A stretch of 21,911 nt of DNA, from the IMG/VR virus record IMGVR_UViG_3300049491_000865, positions 1 to 21,911 of that record. One strand, 5' to 3'. Source of the DNA: a virus. Below the pieces are notes generated by a model. That model was not told the origin of the DNA. It did not search any database and worked only from the letters and a program-made list of their open reading frames with translations. The position numbers and the translations under genes are program-made. Of this stretch, positions 7,299 through 13,644 are shown piece by piece (position 1 is the first letter of the stretch; each line of letters starts with the position of its first letter).

Positions 7299-7598
7299 AT
7301 GCTCACAGTCAACAAGAAGATCGCGTGTACCCCCTTCGAGACCACCCAGGTCAGGGTAGAAGTCAAGGGCGGTCTACCCATGCTCAAGCAGAAGCAGGAG
7401 CTGTCGAAGCTACAGGTCGTGCTCACGACCGAGGACCACTTCTATCGAGCAGGCGACTCCATCTTGGTCAGAGGAGACGCCTGCAAGCTCCAGTTCGCGA
7501 GGGAGGTGTACGAGGAAGGTGACAAGACCTTCATCCTCATCCCCTACGACATCGTCGTCGCGATCATCAGACCAGAAGGCGATGACGAGCGATGGTAA
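7299..7598 (+). CDS. groES: GroES-like cochaperonin
   Basis: A 99-aa protein the size of bacterial GroES (97 aa), which caps the GroEL ring. The C-terminal half follows the family pattern: FYRAGDSILVRGDACKL (48-64) matches the 'vGDrVLf.kyaGtev' strand, and KTFILIPYDIVVAI (76-89) matches 'eeylilreeDIlavi'. The N-terminal strand KIACTPFETTQVRV leads into VKGGLPMLKQ (22-31), which sits where the GroEL-binding mobile loop with its Gly-Gly-hydrophobic motif is expected. Overall identity is low, as for T4 gp31. The assignment is strengthened by the GroEL gene in the same window. GGAGAGG lies just upstream of the ATG. The last 7 nt overlap the next gene. Preceded by a copy of the TTCGCTATA motif. 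Confidence 0.75.
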   Translation: MLTVNKKIACTPFETTQVRVEVKGGLPMLKQKQELSKLQVVLTTEDHFYRAGDSILVRGDACKLQFAREVYEEGDKTFILIPYDIVVAIIRPEGDDERW

Positions 7599-8371
7599 GC
7601 GAAGACAGTCTCGGCGACCGCATGAAGGGGTACGAAGGCGTGCCCAGGAACAGGCTCGTCCCCAAGATGCCGGTCATGATCAGGCTCGATGGCAAGGCCT
7701 TCCACACCTTCACCAGGGGCATGCCACGCCCTTACCACCGCCCCTTCCACGAGTGCATGTGGACGGCCGCCACCTACCTCTGTGAGAACATCCAGGGCTG
7801 TCAGGTGGCGTACGTTCAGAGTGACGAGATCACGCTCTTACTCACCGACTACTCCAGCATCAAGACGCAGGCGTGGTTCGACTACGAGGTCCAGAAGATG
7901 GCCTCGATCGCTGCCTCCATGTGTACGGCTGCATTCAACTTCGCCCTGGCCGTCAACGCCGTCGGCAGGCCCGGGTTTGCTACCTTCGACGCCAGGGTCT
8001 GGAACCTGCCCAAGGAAGAGATCGTCAACGCCTTCATCTGGCGTCAGCAGGACGCTACCCGCAACGCCATTCAGATGGTGGGGCAGGCGCGTTTCAGTCA
8101 CAAGGAGCTGCACGGCAAGAGTTGCGACAACATCCAGGAGATGTTGTTCAAGGTCCACGGCATCAACTTCAACGACAGCCCGGTTCCGCAGAAGCGCGGC
8201 GTCTGCGTCGTCAAGGAGACTTACAACGTACAAGTGAAGTGTGGCACTGATCCAGATGGGTCGGAGTGGTCGGACTACGTCCGACGCACGCGCTGGGTCG
8301 CGGATGAGAACATCCCCATCTTCACCCAGGACCGCGCATACATCCAGCGCTTCGTGGACGTCGGCGAATGA
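7592..8371 (+). CDS. thg1: Thg1-like tRNA 3'-5' polymerase / tRNA(His) guanylyltransferase family
   Basis: A 259-aa Thg1-family enzyme; these add nucleotides in the 3'-to-5' direction, either G-1 on tRNA(His) or, in Thg1-like proteins, template-directed repair of tRNA 5' ends. Visible motifs are IRLDGKAFHTFTRG (30-43), with metal-binding D33; YVQSDEITLLL (74-84), with D78 and E79; KMASIAASMCTAAF (102-115); FDARVWNLP (132-140); and WRQQDATRNAI (150-160). The HINNLYN motif of eukaryotic Thg1 is replaced by ATRNAIQ, pointing to the Thg1-like (TLP) branch. SHKELHGKS (169-177) follows. The ATG overlaps the GroES-like gene by 7 nt, and the stop overlaps the next start as ATGA, so it sits inside a tight operon. 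No tRNA gene is visible in the window, so the substrate would be host tRNAs or phage tRNAs elsewhere. Confidence 0.92.
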   Translation: MVSEDSLGDRMKGYEGVPRNRLVPKMPVMIRLDGKAFHTFTRGMPRPYHRPFHECMWTAATYLCENIQGCQVAYVQSDEITLLLTDYSSIKTQAWFDYEVQKMASIAASMCTAAFNFALAVNAVGRPGFATFDARVWNLPKEEIVNAFIWRQQDATRNAIQMVGQARFSHKELHGKSCDNIQEMLFKVHGINFNDSPVPQKRGVCVVKETYNVQVKCGTDPDGSEWSDYVRRTRWVADENIPIFTQDRAYIQRFVDVGE

Positions 8372-9345
8372 AGCTGTTGTGGGTGGGCGATCCGCACGCT
8401 GAGCCTGGCGATCTGCCTGATTGCCAGGCTCTCGTCGACCTCATCCTCAGGGTGGGGAAGGAGCAGAGGCCAGACGTCCTGGTCCTGGCCGGCGACCTCT
8501 ACCACACCCACGCCGTAATCCACGCAGAAGTCCAGTGGTTCTGGTTCCAGGCCTTCGAGAAGCTGCGTGAGGCCTTCCCCCGCGTCATCGCTCTCAAGGG
8601 CAACCACGACGCCCCAGGATCCGCTGTCTCCAATGCCACGGCCTTGGTGGCCCACAAGTACCAGGTCGATGTCGTTGCCTGGGAGCCGGCCCCCCTCTTC
8701 AACTGCCTCTTCGTTCCCTATGCTAGCGGCGACCAAGTCCTGGAATGGTCAAAGAAATATGAGGCAGATGCACCTGGGTTGCTCTTTTGCCACCAGACCT
8801 TCAATGGATCGGTGTACGAGAACGGGTTTTTTGCCGGTGACGGCCTCGACCCTAATCTTATCAAGCAAAAGCGAGTAATCTCAGGACATATTCACACCCC
8901 CCAGGAGTTCGGAAAGATCTGGTACCCCGGTGCCCCGCGCTGGCGGACCCTGTCGGATGCGAATGTAGACCGAGCCATCTGGGTGCTCGAAATCGACAAC
9001 GGCAGCCTCGTGAAATCCACCCCCATCGACACCGGAACCGTGTGCCGGCAGATCTTCCACTTCGTGGACGCTGCCTCGACACCGATCCACGTCAAGCCAG
9101 ATCCACGGCATGAGTACAGGGTCGACATCGTTGGCTCCCAGGCCTGGATTGAAGAGCGCCGGCCGCTGTTCGAGAGCTGGGCCAGGGTACGCACGGTACG
9201 CACCGACTCCAAGGTCGAGATTCAGGTCAAGGAGTCAGACGGCGTCGACGTCGCCTTCGGCAAGTACCTCGACGCCTACAAGCCGGTGTGGACGTCTCTG
9301 GATGTCCTGAAGAAGCTGGTCAAGGAGAGGATCAATGGCTTCTGA
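8368..9345 (+). CDS. sbcD: SbcD/Mre11-like metallophosphoesterase nuclease (T4 gp47-like)
   Basis: A 325-aa calcineurin-type nuclease, similar in length to T4 gp47 (339 aa). All phosphoesterase motifs are present in order: GDPH (7-10; D8, H10), AGDLYH (41-46; D43), KGNHDAP (77-83; N79, H80), FCHQTF (140-145; H142) and SGHIHTPQ (172-179; H174, H176). WYPGAPR follows, as in SbcD. The partner ATPase (SbcC/gp46) is not in this window. With that partner, the complex processes DNA ends for recombination-dependent replication, which fits the UvsW-like helicase upstream. The start overlaps the Thg1-like stop by 4 nt (ATGA), indicating coupled translation, and the end overlaps the next gene by 11 nt. 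Confidence 0.92.
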   Translation: MKLLWVGDPHAEPGDLPDCQALVDLILRVGKEQRPDVLVLAGDLYHTHAVIHAEVQWFWFQAFEKLREAFPRVIALKGNHDAPGSAVSNATALVAHKYQVDVVAWEPAPLFNCLFVPYASGDQVLEWSKKYEADAPGLLFCHQTFNGSVYENGFFAGDGLDPNLIKQKRVISGHIHTPQEFGKIWYPGAPRWRTLSDANVDRAIWVLEIDNGSLVKSTPIDTGTVCRQIFHFVDAASTPIHVKPDPRHEYRVDIVGSQAWIEERRPLFESWARVRTVRTDSKVEIQVKESDGVDVAFGKYLDAYKPVWTSLDVLKKLVKERINGF

Positions 9346-9715
9346 TTGGGAAACGCAGTTGATGCTGCTGCGGGGTCTCACGGCTTCGACAGGCGTCATG
9401 CACGAGGCTCAGAAGCTCCAGCTCAAGAACTGGGGCGCAGTCGCATTCCAGGGCGTCGGTGGTTGGGTCTCCAACATCGACATCACCAGGAAGACGGTCC
9501 TGTACAGCATCACCAGCACCAGGAAGACGGCCCCGAAGGACTTGCCCAAGTACGTCGCTGCCCTCGACCGCAGCATTCACTGGCTGCTCGGGGGAGACTG
9601 GGCCCTAAATGTCAAGATCAATGGGAAGTCCGTGTACAAGGGCTCCCGAGAAAAAGCGAATGAGCAACGAGAGCAGAGAAGCAAGAATTCAAGAAGCAAT
9701 CGCGAAGCTGAGTAA
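9335..9715 (+). CDS. Hypothetical protein
   Basis: A 126-aa protein I do not recognise. It begins inside the last codons of the SbcD-like gene with AAGGAGAGG about 5 nt before the ATG. Residues 1-100 look like a small folded domain with several Trp residues (NWGAVAFQGVGGWVSNIDI, HWLLGGDWALNVKINGK). The tail from about 103 is highly charged (REKANEQREQRSK, NSRSNREAE). An in-frame 14-bp direct repeat (CACCAGGAAGACGG at 9484 and 9517) encodes the two TRKT segments. Its 3' end overlaps the probable small-terminase gene by 56 nt, an unusually long overlap. No transmembrane segment or signal peptide. Confidence 0.65.
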   Translation: MASDWETQLMLLRGLTASTGVMHEAQKLQLKNWGAVAFQGVGGWVSNIDITRKTVLYSITSTRKTAPKDLPKYVAALDRSIHWLLGGDWALNVKINGKSVYKGSREKANEQREQRSKNSRSNREAE

Positions 9716-10259
9716 GCGCGACCTCCACGCCTACAACATCTGGCGTGGAACCGATCGTCCAGCACTTGCACCGAGCCTGAACGCGAAGTTCTTCAACCTC
9801 TACCTGAACGGTAAGGGGTGTGAGGAGATCCGTAGACTCAATCCTCAGTTCGGCCTTGGCGACATCGTCGCTGCCCGTATCGAGGGCGAATGGGACAAGC
9901 GCAGGGATGAGCACTTGGATCAGCTTCTCGATCAGACCTCACGTCGACTCCAGCAGACGACAATGGAGACCGCCGACTTCGTCTGCGACCTCCTTGCTGT
10001 CGCCAACCGCGAGCATGGGGATAGGCTTCGCCGATACCTCCAGACCGGGGACGACAAGGAGTTGGGCGACTTCCGCATCAGCAGCCTCCCGGGCCTCAAG
10101 TCCGCGATCGAGATCTTGCAGAAGCTGACTGGCGACGACAGAAAGCAGAGCGTCACCCTGGCCGGCGAAGTTCTTCACCGTCAGACCGAAGAGAAGAAGC
10201 AGCCCACGCCCGAGCAGGCCTCGAACGTGCTCAAGCTGCTCATCGGCGACAAGAAGTAG
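9660..10259 (+). CDS. Probable terminase small subunit
   Basis: A 199-aa protein directly upstream of the large terminase. Residues about 43-80 (KFFNLYLNGKGCEEIRRL, then FGLGDIVAARIEGEWDKRR) have the pattern of the DNA-binding helix-turn-helix seen in many TerS proteins, with a Trp-x-x-Arg-Arg end. The middle (85-160) is predicted helical and could be the oligomerisation region. Small terminases recognise phage DNA and load it onto the large subunit. The assignment rests mainly on position and the HTH-like pattern. I chose the ATG at 9660 because the extra residues of a longer in-frame reading from 9609 (SRSMGSPCTRAPEKK) are only an alternate frame of the preceding gene. The ribosome site is weak, so translation may be coupled to that gene. 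Confidence 0.6.
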   Translation: MSNESREARIQEAIAKLSKRDLHAYNIWRGTDRPALAPSLNAKFFNLYLNGKGCEEIRRLNPQFGLGDIVAARIEGEWDKRRDEHLDQLLDQTSRRLQQTTMETADFVCDLLAVANREHGDRLRRYLQTGDDKELGDFRISSLPGLKSAIEILQKLTGDDRKQSVTLAGEVLHRQTEEKKQPTPEQASNVLKLLIGDKK

Positions 10260-10262
10260 CTC

Positions 10263-12236
10263 GTGAACATCACCCAGGACCAGAGGGAGTCTCTACTCCG
10301 CAGTATGCTTTTCGTCCCCTGTGAGACGAAGGAGCACCTACACACCTGGGTGAAGGCGTACCTTGGCCTTGATCTACCGGGCTCCACCGTCTGCCACACC
10401 GATACCGACTTCGAGCCCAGCAACAGCAATCCCATGGACCTGCTGTGGGAGGTGTACGACGCCGCCCGCAAAGGCGACCGCACCAAGTCCCGCTTCCTCT
10501 ACTACGCCGCCCGAGGCTGCTACAAGTCTGTCATCGCCTCCGTCATCGAGGCGTTGTGCATGTTCCATCTCCGTCGCGACGTCGGTCACATGGCCGCCAA
10601 CAAGGCGCAGTCAAAGATTGTTCAGACCTATCTTCGCCTGTACCTTCAGCGCCCGATCCTTCGCGACTTCATGACGTCGAAGAATGAGTCCGAGATCTCA
10701 GTCACCTGGTACGAAAGCGGGGACGAGAAGTTGTCACCGACCGAGTACAAGAAGCTCAAGGAGGAAAAGCCCGACTACGCCGGCTTCTTCGTTGAGAAGA
10801 TGTACATGGTCAAGGTGGTTGTCGCCACCCTTGGCGGTGCCAACGGCCTCCACTGCTCGATGATGGTCATGGACGAGCTTGACCTGACACCGGCAGAAAT
10901 CATCTCCGAAGCCGCCATGATCCCGGCCCCGGGCAAGGAAAAGGGCGAGCCAGCGATGGTCCTCATGACCAGCTCGCGCAAGTTTGCCATTGGTCCCGTG
11001 CAGGCCACGATCGATACCGCTCACAAGACCGGTGTCCAGCTCAGGCACTGGAATGTCATCGATGTCACGAAGACGTGCCCGAAAGAGCGCCACCTTCCCG
11101 AGCGCCCAAAGCTTAAGGTCTACTACAGTAACGACACCCTTCAGACCATCGACGAGGCCTCGTTTAAGAACCTGCCCGAGGAGGACCGCAAGGACTATAA
11201 GTCCGATCAGGCGTACGAGGGCTGTATCAAGAACTGCAAGATCTTTGCGATGTGTAGGGGTAGGCTAGCGACCGAGCAGAACAGCGACACCCAGCTCCTG
11301 CGCGATGTCGCCGACACTCAGGACATGTTCATGGGTCAGCCAGACGTCGAAAAGGCGCAGGCGCAGCTCATGTGCTGGAAGCCGTCCCGCGCCGGCATGA
11401 TCTATCCACGCCTCACCCGAGACACCCATCTCATCAGCGCTGCCAAGATTGCGGAGCTGATCACGGGCGACGACTACCCGCCCACATTCGGCAAAGCCGA
11501 CCTCATCCGCCTCCTCGCCACGCAGGAGGTTCGCTACTACGTCGGACTCGACCACGGCTTCAACCACTGCTTTGCCGGCGTCCTTGGCGTGAAGTGGGGA
11601 GCCAACGTCTTCGTCATCGATGCCTTCGAGATCCCCGGCCTTGAGCTTGATGGCAAGATCCGTCTCATGGAGTCTCGCTTCAAACAGTTTGACCCCATGA
11701 TCTTCGCCGACACCTCGCACCCGGGTGACAACAAGTCCATCGGTAAGCACGGCTTCAAGGTGAAGAAGTGGACGAAGGGGCCTGGGTCCGTGGTCGACGG
11801 CATTGGCGTCGTCCGCATGAAGCTCAACCCCGTCCTCAGCAACCGCCCCGAGCTATTCTTTCTCAAGGGAGACCTTGGCGTGGAGGCGTTGTTCGATCGC
11901 CTGATGAAGTATGCCTGGGTCATCGACACCAACACCGGTGAGCCAACGGATGAGCCCAACGAGGCCAACGACGACGGCTGCGACGCCCTCCGCTACATGA
12001 TCATGAACGTCTTTGCCCCCAAGGGCAGCGTTAAGGTGGCTCCGCAGGAGGACTCCAACCCTCTCGCGATCCCGCGCCAGACACCGCACCAAGCCCAAGT
12101 CCTTGAGCAGCATTGGAACCAGATCCAACAGCATGTTGGTTTGACGCAGTCTGGAACAGACCCCGTCACTGGAGAGGAAAGCCCGGTTCCAAAGTCAAAG
12201 GGGAAGAAGGGTGGTTTTGTATGGGATCTTGGATAG
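10263..12236 (+). CDS. terL: Terminase large subunit
   Basis: A 657-aa packaging motor with an N-terminal ATPase and C-terminal RNase H-fold nuclease. The Walker A-like loop AARGCYKS (82-89) has the ARG...KS form common in large terminases, with Cys-Tyr in place of the usual small residues. Walker B is MMVMDELD (200-207; D204, E205) and the coupling motif is MVLMTSSRK (232-240). Nuclease aspartates are visible in YVGLDHG (D430), FADTSHPGD (D483) and NEANDDGCDALRY (D571/D574). Between the domains, C272, C321, C325 and C331 form a Cys-rich insertion that may bind zinc. The start is GTG, 3 nt after the small-terminase stop, without a strong ribosome site. The C-terminal ~60 residues are a flexible Gln/Pro/Lys-rich tail. 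Confidence 0.93.
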   Translation: MNITQDQRESLLRSMLFVPCETKEHLHTWVKAYLGLDLPGSTVCHTDTDFEPSNSNPMDLLWEVYDAARKGDRTKSRFLYYAARGCYKSVIASVIEALCMFHLRRDVGHMAANKAQSKIVQTYLRLYLQRPILRDFMTSKNESEISVTWYESGDEKLSPTEYKKLKEEKPDYAGFFVEKMYMVKVVVATLGGANGLHCSMMVMDELDLTPAEIISEAAMIPAPGKEKGEPAMVLMTSSRKFAIGPVQATIDTAHKTGVQLRHWNVIDVTKTCPKERHLPERPKLKVYYSNDTLQTIDEASFKNLPEEDRKDYKSDQAYEGCIKNCKIFAMCRGRLATEQNSDTQLLRDVADTQDMFMGQPDVEKAQAQLMCWKPSRAGMIYPRLTRDTHLISAAKIAELITGDDYPPTFGKADLIRLLATQEVRYYVGLDHGFNHCFAGVLGVKWGANVFVIDAFEIPGLELDGKIRLMESRFKQFDPMIFADTSHPGDNKSIGKHGFKVKKWTKGPGSVVDGIGVVRMKLNPVLSNRPELFFLKGDLGVEALFDRLMKYAWVIDTNTGEPTDEPNEANDDGCDALRYMIMNVFAPKGSVKVAPQEDSNPLAIPRQTPHQAQVLEQHWNQIQQHVGLTQSGTDPVTGEESPVPKSKGKKGGFVWDLG

Positions 12237-12253
12237 ACACAATCTTCTGAGTC

Positions 12254-12658
12254 ATGGCTACAAAAGACCCTGTGAAGCGTCGTGCTCACGCGAAGCGTTG
12301 GCGCGAGTCCGAAAAAGGGAAAGCGTACTACGCGAAGTATCGCCAGCAGTGGGAGATGATGAATAAGGATAGGCGATCAAGAATCAATCGCCGAGCCCTT
12401 CTCAAACATCATGGTCTGACGGAAGCCGACTACGATGTCATGGTGTCGGATCGCGGTGGCAAGTGCGATCTCTGCCTAGAAAAGGTCGACAAGCTGTTTG
12501 TCGATCACTGTCACTCCACCCTTGTCATCAGAGGCCTTCTCTGCCGTCACTGCAATCTAGCCCTTGGACACTTCAAAGATCGGCCTGAGGTGCTGGCTCG
12601 CGCCGTCTCATATCTCGCCAAGCCGCAATCTTCCCCTCACAGGAGCGCCCGCCGATGA
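12254..12658 (+). CDS. HNH endonuclease, recombination endonuclease VII family (copy 1)
   Basis: A 134-aa HNH nuclease. A basic, helical N-terminus (1-52) precedes the zinc/nuclease core: CDLC (71-74), FVDHCH (82-87; D84, H85, H87), RGLLCRHCN (93-101; C97, C100, N101) and ALGHF. This matches the endonuclease VII family, which includes the T4 gp49 Holliday-junction resolvase and many free-standing homing-type nucleases. Its position between the large terminase and a structural gene, and a second copy further along the head module, favour a mobile nuclease. The stop overlaps the next start as ATGA. No ribosome site precedes the ATG; a 7-bp inverted repeat (TTTTGTA 12215-12221, TACAAAA 12259-12265) brackets the start. 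Confidence 0.88.
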   Translation: MATKDPVKRRAHAKRWRESEKGKAYYAKYRQQWEMMNKDRRSRINRRALLKHHGLTEADYDVMVSDRGGKCDLCLEKVDKLFVDHCHSTLVIRGLLCRHCNLALGHFKDRPEVLARAVSYLAKPQSSPHRSARR

Positions 12659-13641
12659 ACGGTACTCTCAAGCTCAACTCGAACATTCAAGCCTACGCCG
12701 ACATCGGCGAAACCTCCAATCCGACAAAGCGTTACGTGGATTGGAGTACGAAGCGTTCGTATCCCGTCAAGAACCCGAAGTCAGATCCCCACACGGTCGA
12801 TCCGGGAGCGTCCCTGACCCTGTTCAGTGGCATTCGCTCGACTTCGATCGACAACACGACCGAGTTCGCGTTGTCGTTGTCGACGCTGGCCAGCGACCGC
12901 TACCGCTTCGCCTGGACTGGTGTCGGTACCGCCCCCGCCCTCCGCACCAATCGAGGCCTGACCCTGGCAACGCATGCCGTCACCATGACGGCAAACGCCA
13001 ACCTGACGCTGACGATGGCGGCCACTGCCGGCGACTTCACCAACGTCCAGGTCGGAGACACCGTCTTCCTGCCAGACACCACTACCGGTGACGCAGCCTC
13101 CCCCTTCAGCCCCCTCAACACCGGTTACTGGTTTGTGTTGTCGAAGTCCCTGGACAACGGCACCCTCCAGCTCTCGCGCCCGATCGGTTCCAGCTTCCTC
13201 GGCTACAGCGAGGTTGTGACCGTGGTCTCGAATCCACAGGTGGTCGCGTTCAGTGCGGCCGGGGTCCAGGTCGGTGACAGCGTCAACATCAGCGCCGGCT
13301 TCAACGGCGTCATCCCCGGCACCTACGCCATCGTGGCCGTGACCGCGACCTGGTTCGAGGTCATTGCCACCCAGCCCCTGCCCATCTCGGCCACGGCTGT
13401 CCCGGGCGTTGCCGGCATGATCTTCTACACCGACGCCAAGCGCTACATCCGCGTCGAGGCAGATCAGTTCTGCATCGTACGCCTCAACGGCGACACCAGC
13501 GACATCAATGACGTCACGCCCTGGTCCGCTGGCGATCCCGAGCAGACGGGCTGGTTCGAGAAGTGCGGGCCGTGCTGGTCTGCGGTCGTCGTCAACAAGT
13601 CGTCGTCACCTCTCAACATCTACTTCATCTCGGCCGAGTAG
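12655..13641 (+). CDS. Beta-rich probable virion structural protein
   Basis: A 328-aa protein, not matched to a family with confidence. The composition (Thr, Ser, Ala, Val, Gly with alternating hydrophobics) indicates mostly beta structure. Two similar strands, NVQVGDTVFLPD (130-141) and GVQVGDSVNISAGF (203-216), suggest a duplicated beta domain covering about 125-245. The C-terminus contains two nearby Cys (EKCGPCW). No signal peptide or membrane span. Lying between the large terminase and the portal gene, it probably belongs to the virion, for example a head decoration or neck component, but this is inferred from position only. The start overlaps the HNH stop by 4 nt, with AGGAG about 11 nt upstream. 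Confidence 0.6.
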   Translation: MNGTLKLNSNIQAYADIGETSNPTKRYVDWSTKRSYPVKNPKSDPHTVDPGASLTLFSGIRSTSIDNTTEFALSLSTLASDRYRFAWTGVGTAPALRTNRGLTLATHAVTMTANANLTLTMAATAGDFTNVQVGDTVFLPDTTTGDAASPFSPLNTGYWFVLSKSLDNGTLQLSRPIGSSFLGYSEVVTVVSNPQVVAFSAAGVQVGDSVNISAGFNGVIPGTYAIVAVTATWFEVIATQPLPISATAVPGVAGMIFYTDAKRYIRVEADQFCIVRLNGDTSDINDVTPWSAGDPEQTGWFEKCGPCWSAVVVNKSSSPLNIYFISAE

Positions 13642-13644
13642 CCC

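Noticed and set aside
7271-7300. Frameshift explaining the missing region 4.2 of the sigma factor
   Set aside because: The 25 nt between the two genes do not encode a helix-turn-helix in any frame, and the next gene is a separate GroES-like protein with its own start.
9484-9530. 14-bp direct repeat CACCAGGAAGACGG, two copies
   Set aside because: It is in frame within a gene and encodes a short repeated TRKT segment; only two copies, with no sign of a mobile or regulatory element.
12215-12265. 7-bp inverted repeat (TTTTGTA/TACAAAA) around the first HNH start as a regulatory hairpin
   Set aside because: The loop is 37 nt and the stem short, so it is much weaker than the hairpin at the second HNH gene; noted only in the gene entry.
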